Shown here: positions 17,951 through 26,010 of the stretch, in pieces
How positions within the stretch are numbered: the first letter of the stretch is position 1
Layout of the letters: every line of letters begins with the position of its first letter
DNA from: JAAFHB01 sp037133495
Lineage (GTDB): Bacteria > Bacteroidota > Bacteroidia > Bacteroidales > Prolixibacteraceae
Direction of reading: 5' to 3'
Assembly (NCBI GenBank): GCA_037133495.1
Contig: JBAXOA010000003.1
Coordinates: 21,607-85,606, forward strand
DNA: 64,000 nt
Program-made: the position numbers and the translations under genes
The notes under the pieces: model-generated
What the model saw: the letters and a program-made list of their open reading frames with translations, nothing else
Databases searched by the model: none
What the model was told of the DNA's origin: nothing

Positions 17951-18060
17951 CCGAAAATTCGGAAATCAAACGCTATTTGATTTTTTAAAAATAGCATTTT
18001 TTGGGGTCTGGTAAAAGAGATATTTTTCAGAAATTGAACAAATATGAATAAAATACAAAG

Positions 18061-19095
18061 ATGGGTAAAAGCCGCGCTATAATAATTCTTGGAATTGAAT
18101 CTTCATGCGATGATACATCAGCTGCAATAACCAGCAATGATGTGATCCTTAGTAATGAAGTATCTGGTCAGACCATTCATATGGCCTATGGTGGCGTCGT
18201 TCCCGAACTTGCCTCAAGAGCTCATCAGCAAAATATTATCCCGGTAGTTGACCTTGCAATTAAAAATGCAGGAATATCAATGGCTGATATTTCGGCTGTG
18301 GCTTTTACCAGGGGACCGGGATTATTGGGTTCTCTCCTGGTTGGCACGTCATTTGCAAAAGGTTTTGCACTAGCTAGAAAAATTCCACTGATAGAGGTGA
18401 ATCACCTTCAAGGGCACGTATTAGCCCATTTTATAAAAGAACCATCTGTTGAAAAAAAGGTACCTGAGTTTCCTTTTCTATGCCTTTTAGTGTCGGGAGG
18501 CAATTCGCAAATAATTATCGTGCGCGATTTTCTCGATATGCAAGTGATAGGACAAACCATTGATGATGCCGCCGGTGAAGCGTTCGATAAATGTGCCAAA
18601 GTGATAGGGTTGCCTTATCCCGGCGGGCCTTTGATTGATAGATTGGCTAAAGATGGTAATTCTGCAGCTTTTATTTTTGCGAAGCCACGAATGCCGGGTT
18701 TAGACTACAGTTTCAGCGGTCTGAAGACCTCATTTCTTTATTTTATCAGAGACAGAATTGCTGAAAATCCGAATTTTATTAACGAGAACAAAGCGGATAT
18801 TTGCGCGTCATTGCAAGAAACTATTATTCAGGTGCTAATGCAGAAGGTAATTCAGGCTGCTAAAGAGACGGGGATCAGAACAATTGCTGTTGCTGGAGGA
18901 GTCTCTGCTAATTCCGGTTTAAGGCAGGCCTTGATAACTGCTGCTGCAAAATATAACTGGGAAATGCACATCCCGCCTTTTAAATTCACCACTGATAACG
19001 CTGCAATGATATCTATTACAGGCTATTATAAATACTTAAAAGGTGAATTTGCTGGTCACGATGCTGTGCCGTACTCAAGAGTTTCGTTAAAGTAG
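18061..19095 (+). CDS. tsaD: tRNA N6-threonylcarbamoyladenosine transferase subunit TsaD
   Basis: 344 residues, the family's usual length. It starts ILGIESSCDDTSAA, the ASKHA phosphate-binding segment, and has the metal-binding HxxxH at H115/H119 (HLQGH), FSGLKTSF and the C-terminal VAGGVSANSGLR nucleotide segment and TDNAAMI. It acts with TsaB/C/E to install t6A37 on ANN-decoding tRNAs in the cytoplasm. The partner genes are not in this window. Divergent from tamB. Nothing unusual seen. Confidence 0.97.
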   Translation: MGKSRAIIILGIESSCDDTSAAITSNDVILSNEVSGQTIHMAYGGVVPELASRAHQQNIIPVVDLAIKNAGISMADISAVAFTRGPGLLGSLLVGTSFAKGFALARKIPLIEVNHLQGHVLAHFIKEPSVEKKVPEFPFLCLLVSGGNSQIIIVRDFLDMQVIGQTIDDAAGEAFDKCAKVIGLPYPGGPLIDRLAKDGNSAAFIFAKPRMPGLDYSFSGLKTSFLYFIRDRIAENPNFINENKADICASLQETIIQVLMQKVIQAAKETGIRTIAVAGGVSANSGLRQALITAAAKYNWEMHIPPFKFTTDNAAMISITGYYKYLKGEFAGHDAVPYSRVSLK

Positions 19096-19196
19096 GAACT
19101 TATAAGCTAAGGCAGAAAAAGACAAGTCATTTTTAAATTGTCAAAACTTTAAACTTGCAGCTGCGTTTTCAAGTGGTTTATCGGGGTTTGCAAATT

Positions 19197-19361
19197 ACAA
19201 AAGAGGCTGTATCAAAAGTAAAAAAATTAACCGCTGAGATCCGCTAAAAGAAACTGCTGAGAACCGCAAGGCATTAAAATACACAAGAATATCTCTGCGT
19301 AGCTTTGCGCCTTTTCTGCGTATCTCCGCGGTAAAAAGACTTTTGATACAGCCTCTTTGTA
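19197..19361. repeat. MITE-like inverted-repeat element
   Basis: A near-palindrome of about 165 bases lies in the 352-base gap between tsaD and glyA. Its ends carry a perfect 17-base inverted repeat (gaggctgtatcaaaagt near 19203 and its complement near 19339), and the arms stay related further in (ttaaccgctgagatccgc against ttaccgcggagatacgc). It has no coding capacity. The layout suggests a non-autonomous transposable element or an extragenic palindrome. The rest of the gap holds no gene. Confidence 0.6.
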
Positions 19362-19447
19362 TTTTTAAAGGTTGAAGTTATGCTGACCTGGAGTTGCCGG
19401 CCGCTATCTTCCCCTATTTGTTCAGGATGTTAAAATGCATTGTAAAT

Positions 19448-20728
19448 CTACCAGGCAAATATTGGAAAGCGCTCCATCATTTGATTAACCCTGTTGCGGA
19501 CATCATTGATTACTAATACATTATCTGCATTTTGAAGTACTTCATCAATCAAGTCAACGATTAATCCCATATGTTCTTCTTTCATGCCGCGGGTTGTAAT
19601 AGCCGGTGTTCCGACCCTTAAACCTGAAGTGAGAAATGGAGAGCGTGAATCAAAAGGAACCATATTTTTATTAATGGTAATATCGGCAAGAACAAGCGCA
19701 TTCTCTGCTTTTTTTCCTGTAAGATCCGGAAATTTAGTTCGCAAATCGATCAGCATCGAATGGTTGTCAGTACCTCCCGAAACGACTTTATATCCTTTTT
19801 CAATAAACGCTTTGGCCATTACTCTGGCATTTTTCTGAACAAGTGTTTGGTATTCTTTGTATTCAGGTGCAAGAGCTTCCCCAAAAGAGACTGCTTTGGC
19901 TGCAATGACATGCTCAAGTGGCCCACCCTGTATTCCTGGGAAAATAGCCGAATCAAGTAAGGACGACATCATTTTTAATTCACCTTTTTTGGTTGTAAGA
20001 CCCCAAGGATTTTGGAAGTCTTTACCCAGCATTATAATTCCACCACGAGGTCCCCGTAAAGTTTTATGAGTGGTTGAGGTGACGATATGTGCAAATTGAA
20101 GGGGGTTGTCAAGCAGTCCGGCAGCAATCAATCCTGCAGGGTGAGCCATGTCAACCATAAAAATGGCTCCAATCTTATCGGCCAGATTTCGCATCCGCTG
20201 ATAATCCCACTCGCGTGAATAGGCCGAAGCTCCGGCAATAATCAGCTTGGGAAGTTCTTTTAATGCGGTCTCTTCCATCATGTCGTAATCGACAAGTCCT
20301 GTGTCTTCTCTTACTGAATAGGCAACCGGACGGTAAAGTAATCCTGAAGAGTTGACAGGCGAACCATGTGAAAGGTGACCTCCGTGTGACAAATCAAGTC
20401 CCATAAAAGTATCACCTGGTTTCAATACAGTCATTAAAACAGCCATATTCGCCTGTGCTCCTGAATGGGGCTGAACATTCGCATATTCGGCACCAAAAAG
20501 TGTTTTCAATCTGTCGATTGCCAGCTGCTCCGATTCGTCGATGTGCTGACAGCCTCCGTAATATCTGTGGCCCGGATAACCTTCGGCATATTTGTTGGTC
20601 AGGCATGAACCCATCGCTTCCATTACCTGATCAGAAACAAAGTTTTCGGACGCAATCAGCTCAATGCCATGCATTTGTCTTTGTTTTTCTTTTTCGATAA
20701 TCTCAAAAATCTGTGTATCCCTTTTCAT
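19448..20728 (-). CDS. glyA: Serine hydroxymethyltransferase
   Basis: 426 residues, PLP enzyme of fold type I that interconverts serine and glycine while charging tetrahydrofolate with a one-carbon unit. Visible are the N-terminal ELIASENFVS, the folate/PLP segment HSGAQANM, the VDMAHPAG aspartate segment and the PLP lysine K222 in TSTTHKTLRGPRGG. Single gene; the ClC channel gene lies upstream on the same strand with 184 bases between, so a separate promoter is likely. Full length, nothing unusual. Confidence 0.97.
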   Translation of the reverse strand: MKRDTQIFEIIEKEKQRQMHGIELIASENFVSDQVMEAMGSCLTNKYAEGYPGHRYYGGCQHIDESEQLAIDRLKTLFGAEYANVQPHSGAQANMAVLMTVLKPGDTFMGLDLSHGGHLSHGSPVNSSGLLYRPVAYSVREDTGLVDYDMMEETALKELPKLIIAGASAYSREWDYQRMRNLADKIGAIFMVDMAHPAGLIAAGLLDNPLQFAHIVTSTTHKTLRGPRGGIIMLGKDFQNPWGLTTKKGELKMMSSLLDSAIFPGIQGGPLEHVIAAKAVSFGEALAPEYKEYQTLVQKNARVMAKAFIEKGYKVVSGGTDNHSMLIDLRTKFPDLTGKKAENALVLADITINKNMVPFDSRSPFLTSGLRVGTPAITTRGMKEEHMGLIVDLIDEVLQNADNVLVINDVRNRVNQMMERFPIFAW

Positions 20729-20912
20729 TCTGTAACCTTTTGGATAAATTTAAAATTCTTTATAAAGTTCTGATCTGTATGCTGTTTCCATTTTATTCTG
20801 TCTCTGCCTTTCGACAGCCGGATCAATTTTCAGCTGCAAATTTACTGTTTCTGATCTAAACCCTCGTCGTTATTGATTTTTCTTTATTAACGAAGATTTC
20901 AACGATTGTTAA

Positions 20913-22697
20913 CTATTCTTCCGAAAACCGAACCAATTCTGCCCGGTAGGCATTAAAAATGGTTGATTTGGAAATAAAACCAATGTATTTCCGGTTACTG
21001 ACAACCGGCAGATTCCATACACCGCTCTCCGCAAATTTCTTCATCACATTTTCCATCTTTTCATCGGGTGAAATAATGGCAGGAGGCATGATCATCAAAT
21101 CTTTAACAAAGGTTTGATGATAACGATCCTTTTCAAACATGAACTCGCGGATATCATCGAGAAGGACAACACCATAGAAATTCTCCTCATGGTCGATGAC
21201 AGGAAATATATTTCGCTTTGATTTCGATATAATGCTTGCCAGCTCACCGAGGGTATCATTAATGCCAACAGTTAAAAGATCCTTCTCAATAACATTTTTT
21301 AATTTTAACAGGGTTAGAACTGCCTTGTCTTTATTGTGAGTGATAAGTTCTCCGCTGCGTGCCAATCGCATATGATAAAGTGAATGTGGCTGAAACGGAG
21401 TTATGGTGAGATAGGCTGTTGCCGCAGTGATCATCAGTGGTATTAGCAAACCGAATCCTCCTGTAATCTCTGCAATAAGAAAAATAGCCGTCATTGGCGA
21501 ATGCATCACGGCGGCCATCATTCCTGCCATGCCGGCCAGTGCGAAATTTCGGGATGGCACCAGATTCCCGTTTAAATTAAGTGCTGATGAAACAAAAAAT
21601 CCGGCCATTCCACCCAGAAACAGGGAAGGAGCAAAGATACCACCACTGCCACCGGCTCCGGTTGTTGTTGCTGTGGCAATAATCTTCACCAGCATAATCA
21701 GCAGAATCATCCCTGTGAGGATAAACTTATCGTCTTTTAATCCTACAAAAAGAGAATTATTCAGTATGCTGGACCCTGAATCTGTTAGAATTTGATCAAT
21801 ACTAAAATAACCTTCGCCCCAGAGTGAGGGAAATAAGAAAATGAAAATTCCCAGCATCGTTCCGCCAACAAGCACCTTTAAATAGGGATTATTGATTTTT
21901 TGAAACCGCCCTTCAACGAAAAGGTTACCCTTCGTAAAGAGAATTGCAAAGAGTCCGCAAAATATTCCTAATACAATATACCAAGGAATATTGGCAACGT
22001 TGAAGGCTTTATCTATTTGGAAATCAAAGTGATGTGCACTTCCCATCAGAAAGTAGGCCAAGGAGGCTGATGTCGAAGCTGATATGAGCAAGGGGAGGAG
22101 CGAGGCCATCGACATATCCAGCATCAATACCTCAATGGCAAATAAGATTCCAGCCAGCGGTGCCTTGAAAATTCCTGCAATCGCACCCGCCGCTCCGCAC
22201 CCTATCAAAACGGTCATGGTATGATAACTAAGGTTGAACCGCCTTGCAATGTTGGATCCTATTGATGAACCGGTCAAAACTACCGGCGCTTCTGCTCCCA
22301 CTGATCCGCCAAATCCAATAGTGATTGTACTCGAAATGATGGAAGTGAACATATTATGGGCACGCATCACCCCTTTTTTATTGGCAATTGATTCGAGTAC
22401 TTTGGTCACGCCATGCCCGATATCATCCTTTACAAACCACTTGACAAATAGCACAGTGATCAGTATTCCTATGCCGGGATAGGCTAAATATTGATAGCTT
22501 TCCGAGTAGGAGGTGAAGTTTTGAGTCAGTAATTTTCCGAGATGATAAATTAGATTTTTCAGGATAATGGCTGCAAATCCGCTTAGCAGACCAACGACGA
22601 AGCTTAAAATAAGCAACATCTCGCGTTCGTTGAGGTGTTTCAAACGCCAGGATCTAACATATTCTGCAAAATCGGCTAATTTTTTCATTGTTTGCAA
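20913..22697 (-). CDS. ClC-family chloride channel/antiporter with C-terminal CBS pair
   Basis: 594 residues: about 10 to 12 membrane segments with the ClC signatures GHGV (about 94-97), GSVGAEAP (131-138; the GxEGP-type motif with Ala in place of the second Gly) and GSGGIFAP in the second half, then two CBS domains (about 460-590) that usually sense nucleotides. The glutamate in GAEAP is the expected gating glutamate, so chloride transport is likely; whether it is a channel or a proton antiporter cannot be decided. A start at 22688 (M4) is equally possible. Divergent from the serine hydrolase gene with 136 bases between. Confidence 0.92.
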   Translation of the reverse strand: MQTMKKLADFAEYVRSWRLKHLNEREMLLILSFVVGLLSGFAAIILKNLIYHLGKLLTQNFTSYSESYQYLAYPGIGILITVLFVKWFVKDDIGHGVTKVLESIANKKGVMRAHNMFTSIISSTITIGFGGSVGAEAPVVLTGSSIGSNIARRFNLSYHTMTVLIGCGAAGAIAGIFKAPLAGILFAIEVLMLDMSMASLLPLLISASTSASLAYFLMGSAHHFDFQIDKAFNVANIPWYIVLGIFCGLFAILFTKGNLFVEGRFQKINNPYLKVLVGGTMLGIFIFLFPSLWGEGYFSIDQILTDSGSSILNNSLFVGLKDDKFILTGMILLIMLVKIIATATTTGAGGSGGIFAPSLFLGGMAGFFVSSALNLNGNLVPSRNFALAGMAGMMAAVMHSPMTAIFLIAEITGGFGLLIPLMITAATAYLTITPFQPHSLYHMRLARSGELITHNKDKAVLTLLKLKNVIEKDLLTVGINDTLGELASIISKSKRNIFPVIDHEENFYGVVLLDDIREFMFEKDRYHQTFVKDLMIMPPAIISPDEKMENVMKKFAESGVWNLPVVSNRKYIGFISKSTIFNAYRAELVRFSEE

Positions 22698-22759
22698 AAT
22701 TAACTTTAATTCACGGTCTTTCTATAAATGATCAAATTTCCGAAAGTTTATAAACCCTG

Positions 22760-22792
22760 TTGTTCAGTCAATTCAATTAATCACTAAATTTG
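22760..22792 (+). promoter_or_regulatory. Bacteroidota-type promoter candidate for the serine hydrolase gene
   Basis: TTG at 22760-22762, 22 bases, then TAAATTTG at 22785-22792, a perfect TAnnTTTG match. It is 41 bases before the ATG at 22834. Confidence 0.45.
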
Positions 22793-22833
22793 CTTCAAAC
22801 GAATCAAATAAATATTCGCTAATTTATTATTCT

Positions 22834-24126
22834 ATGAAAAATCTGTTAATTGTTTTCTTCCTGGGAATGGCGCTATCAGTCAATGCGCAGACCAAATCGG
22901 TAAAGAATTCCTCTGCCTTGACGGAGGTTACGCCTGCAAGCGTTGGAATTTCAGCTGAGCGATTGGCACGCATTGAAACAATGTGCGCTAAGGCAGTCGC
23001 CGACAACGAGGTGCCCGGAATTGTTGCCCTCGTGGCCCGTCAGGGGAAAATTGTCTTTTACAAAGCATTTGGCAAAGCTGATAATCAAAGTGGCCGGAGT
23101 TTAAAAAGGGATGATATATTCCGGATTGCCTCTCAAAGTAAGGCGATTACAGCTACGGCGGTGATGACGCTGTGGGAAGAGGGGAAATTTAAGCTCGATG
23201 ACCCGATTTCGAAATACATCCCCGAATTCAAGAATCCTAAGGTACTCAAGAATTTTCAGTACAGCGACACCACTTTCACCGGCAATCCAGCTTCGGGTGA
23301 GATCACCATCCGGCAGCTGATGAGCCACACTTCCGGCATTGGTTATGGCGTTATCGATGCCGACGAAAGGATGAAAATGATTTATCGTAAAGCGGGAGTT
23401 ACTGACGCTTTTTGTGCTGACAATATTACGATTGCGGAAAGTGTTAAGAAGCTGGCTAAGTTGCCATTACATCACAATCCAGGAGAGAAATTCACCTATA
23501 GCGAGGGACTCGATGTGTTGGGTTATCTGATCGAAATTGTTTCCGGGATGCCTTTTGATCAGTACCTGAGAAAACATATCTTCGATCCCCTTGGTATGAA
23601 TGATACCTGGTTTTACCTGCCGTCTGAAAAGGCCGATCGGTTGGTTTCGGTTCAGCAAAAGAATGGGAAAGGGGAGTGGACCCGGTATCCTGTCACATTC
23701 TACGATCCCGATTATCCGATCAAAGGGGCAAAAGCGTTCTTTTCAGGAGGTGCCGGATTGTCCAGTACCGCTAAAGATTACGCCACCTTCCTTCAAATGT
23801 ACCTGAACGGCGGAGAATTTAATGGCGTCCGGATTCTGAGCCGGACAACAGTTGCCACAATTTTAAGTAACCAGACAGGAAGTATCTGGGGCGGACCAGA
23901 GAAGTTTTTCGGATTGGCCTTTTCTGTCTTGACGCAGCGGGGTGAGGAGCTGGGAGGCAACGGCAGTGCCGGAACTTTCGAATGGGGTGGCTATTTTAAT
24001 ACCTCGTATTTTGCCGATCCTAAAGAGAAAATCATCGGTATTTTGTTGAAACAGACCCAGGGGCCGACCAATGACAATACCGGATGGAAATTTCGCCAGC
24101 TTATTGGTCAGGCGCTGGATGATTGA
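22834..24126 (+). CDS. Beta-lactamase-family serine hydrolase (exported)
   Basis: 430 residues with a signal peptide (MKNLLIVFFLGMALSVNAQ, cleaved near 19). The class C beta-lactamase/esterase fold is shown by S100-x-x-K103 (ASQSKAIT) as nucleophile and base, and Y222-S-E as the second motif. The C-terminal FSGGAGLSSTAKDYATFLQ is typical of the esterase and D-aminopeptidase side of the family, so an esterase or peptidase on small substrates in the periplasm is more likely than antibiotic resistance. Single-gene unit with its own promoter candidate. Substrate unknown. Confidence 0.9.
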   Translation: MKNLLIVFFLGMALSVNAQTKSVKNSSALTEVTPASVGISAERLARIETMCAKAVADNEVPGIVALVARQGKIVFYKAFGKADNQSGRSLKRDDIFRIASQSKAITATAVMTLWEEGKFKLDDPISKYIPEFKNPKVLKNFQYSDTTFTGNPASGEITIRQLMSHTSGIGYGVIDADERMKMIYRKAGVTDAFCADNITIAESVKKLAKLPLHHNPGEKFTYSEGLDVLGYLIEIVSGMPFDQYLRKHIFDPLGMNDTWFYLPSEKADRLVSVQQKNGKGEWTRYPVTFYDPDYPIKGAKAFFSGGAGLSSTAKDYATFLQMYLNGGEFNGVRILSRTTVATILSNQTGSIWGGPEKFFGLAFSVLTQRGEELGGNGSAGTFEWGGYFNTSYFADPKEKIIGILLKQTQGPTNDNTGWKFRQLIGQALDD

Positions 24127-24266
24127 TCGTCAATTATATAAAGTTCCAGCTACTGCAAATAGCGCGAGAAATTCCGGTTCCTGCGATTTCAAATCCCGGT
24201 TAATGTAACTTACAGAATTAGTAAAATCACGGTAATTATATCTCACAAATTAAATCATCAATTATT

Positions 24267-24605
24267 ATGAAAAACCATACATTAATTACAACCAGTACCA
24301 CCCTCGAAGGGTATAAGATTGTTAAACAACTTGGCCTTGTTCGTGGAATTACAGTTCGTTCACGCAGCATATTAGGGAATATGGCAGGTGGATTTATGAC
24401 TATTTTTGGAGGCAAGAGCGCCATTTATACTGAATTGTGCGAAAATGCCCGCGAAGAAGCATTTCAACTGATGATTCAGCATGCCGAACAATTAGGCGCC
24501 AATGCCATTATTAGTATGCGCTACGATGCCAATGAGGTGATGAACGGCCTCACCGAAGTGCTGGCGTACGGCACTGCCGTTGTTGTCGTCGAAGAAATAA
24601 GGTAG
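24267..24605 (+). CDS. YbjQ/UPF0145-family protein
   Basis: 112 residues matching the YbjQ family in length and pattern: TTSTTLEGYKIVKQLGLVRGI at the start, a middle segment with ARE EAF-like helix (AREEAFQLMI), then GANAIISMRYDAN and a VVVVEEI end. The family forms small pentameric rings; its biochemical role is not known. 119 bases upstream of the SPFH gene on the same strand, but separated from it by the palindromic site at 24677-24718. Confidence 0.9.
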   Translation: MKNHTLITTSTTLEGYKIVKQLGLVRGITVRSRSILGNMAGGFMTIFGGKSAIYTELCENAREEAFQLMIQHAEQLGANAIISMRYDANEVMNGLTEVLAYGTAVVVVEEIR

Positions 24606-24676
24606 GATTATCTGATTTAAATCTTCATTATTAATTTCTCTGTCTTTTTTAAATACTATTAAAAGTCATTGTTTTG

Positions 24677-24718
24677 TGATATTTAAAATGATATCATTGT
24701 GATATCATTTTAATATCA
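24677..24718. promoter_or_regulatory. Palindromic operator-like site before the SPFH gene
   Basis: A near-perfect inverted repeat of about 20-base arms around TTG, with two direct copies of the self-complementary octamer TGATATCA at 24689-24696 and 24700-24707 (11 bases apart, one helical turn) and outer TGATAT/ATATCA halves. It ends six bases before the ATG at 24725. Repeated half-sites at helical spacing are what ribbon-helix-helix repressors bind, and the second gene of this operon encodes one. It is not followed by a T-run, so it is less likely to be a terminator. Confidence 0.55.
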
Positions 24719-24724
24719 TAAATC

Positions 24725-25645
24725 ATGGAAAAGGAAATTAGATTGGCGAACAATGGATTCTTACATTTATTGGTCGCATTGGTGTTATTATTTGCCCCGT
24801 TGGGGTTGATTTTTACTCATGAAGGTTGGTGTATCCCGGTATTTATTTTTACTGCTTTCGTTGGAATATTCTGGCTGACAGGCTTATTTATCATACAGCC
24901 AAACCAAACAAGTGTTCTGGTATTTTTTGGAAAATATCAGGGAACAGTTAAGACGAACGGTTTTTTCTGGCTTAATCCGTTTTATTCGAAAAAGAAAGTC
25001 TCGTTGCGTGTCCGCAACCTTGAATCGGATGTGATAAAGGTAAACGACCAGCAGGGGAATCCAATACTGATCAGTGCAATAGTGGTTTGGAAGGTTATCG
25101 ACACCTACAAAGCAGTGTTTGACATTGAGGCACTTGAAGAGGTTGATCCCAAAACGGGAATGAAAAAAACCAAATCGGAGGAGTCGTACCAGAAATTCAT
25201 CAAGATTCAGACTGAATCGGCATTGCGAAAAATTGCTCATACTTATCCTTACGACAATATTGAACAGGATAAGGAAGGGGCTGAAATTATCTGTCTGCGC
25301 TCAGGGATCGATGAAATAAACCGTTCCCTTGCTTCTGAAATCGGCGAGCGGCTTTTGCTGGTTGGAATAGAAGTAATTGAGGCGCGTATATCAAATCTTT
25401 CATATGCTCCTGAAATTGCTGGTGCTATGCTGCGTCGTCAGCAAGCTACCGCGATCGTAGCAGCCCGGCAGAAAATTGTTGAAGGAGCAGTAGGCATGGT
25501 TAAATTGGCACTTGATGAGCTTAAAGACCAGCATATTATCGAACTTGACGATGAGAAAAAAGCATCTATGGTGAGCAACTTACTGGTCGTCCTTTGTGCC
25601 GACGAGTCAGCCCGGCCTGTGATAAACGCAGGTTCCTTATATTAA
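24725..25645 (+). CDS. SPFH/band 7 domain membrane protein
   Basis: 306 residues: two N-terminal membrane helices (about 12-31 and 35-56), then a prohibitin/stomatin-type SPFH domain from FIIQPNQTSVLVFFGKYQGT onward, and a C-terminal helical region (AGAMLRRQQATAIVAARQKIVEGA). SPFH proteins form ring assemblies on membranes and act as scaffolds for proteases or membrane domains. The next gene, an Arc-type regulator, starts nine bases after the stop, so the two form an operon. Function beyond scaffolding cannot be told. Confidence 0.92.
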   Translation: MEKEIRLANNGFLHLLVALVLLFAPLGLIFTHEGWCIPVFIFTAFVGIFWLTGLFIIQPNQTSVLVFFGKYQGTVKTNGFFWLNPFYSKKKVSLRVRNLESDVIKVNDQQGNPILISAIVVWKVIDTYKAVFDIEALEEVDPKTGMKKTKSEESYQKFIKIQTESALRKIAHTYPYDNIEQDKEGAEIICLRSGIDEINRSLASEIGERLLLVGIEVIEARISNLSYAPEIAGAMLRRQQATAIVAARQKIVEGAVGMVKLALDELKDQHIIELDDEKKASMVSNLLVVLCADESARPVINAGSLY

Positions 25646-25653
25646 TTGACGGA

Positions 25654-25845
25654 ATGACAACGAAAAAAACATTTGTGCTGCGAATCAGTCCGGAGGTGTT
25701 TGAAGCCCTTGAACGCTGGGCAGCGGATGAATTTCGCAGCATGAATGGACAGATCGAATATATTTTAACTCAAGGGTTGAAAAAAGCACGAAGGCTTCCG
25801 GTTAAAAAGAGAAATCCGGAAAATATTAAAGCTGTTGATGATTGA
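25654..25845 (+). CDS. Arc-type ribbon-helix-helix DNA-binding protein
   Basis: 63 residues from the ATG at 25654; a longer frame from 25594 would overlap the SPFH gene by 52 bases and was not used. The first 48 residues fit the ribbon-helix-helix fold: a strand KTFVLRIS, helix A PEVFEALERWAADEF, the turn RSMN, and helix B GQIEYILTQGLKKA, followed by a basic tail. Such proteins bind DNA as dimers at repeated half-sites. It lies in an operon behind the SPFH gene, and the palindrome at 24677-24718 is the obvious candidate target, giving autoregulation (inference). Confidence 0.85.
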   Translation: MTTKKTFVLRISPEVFEALERWAADEFRSMNGQIEYILTQGLKKARRLPVKKRNPENIKAVDD

Positions 25846-25889
25846 TATTTAATTGTTTAGACTTTTTAAGAAACGAATTTGATATTAAT

Positions 25890-25916
25890 TTTACTTTAAA
25901 TTTTATTTAAAGTAAA
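25890..25916. terminator. AT-rich perfect palindrome downstream of the Arc-type gene
   Basis: A perfect 12-base inverted repeat (tttactttaaat / atttaaagtaaa) with a 3-base loop, 44 bases after the Arc-type stop and 94 before the PFK start. No T-run follows, so it could be a weak terminator or a protein-binding site. Confidence 0.35.
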
Positions 25917-26010
25917 CACTGTTATTTTTCAAGGCGAATTTATTTATCTATTTTTACTGCGTTTTAGAAGTTGAGAAAGTGTTATAGTCTTGAATAATAA
26001 TATCATAGCA

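Noticed and set aside
22834..24126. Antibiotic-resistance class C beta-lactamase
   Set aside because: SxxK and YxE-type motifs fit the esterase/peptidase side of the family; nothing shows cephalosporinase activity.
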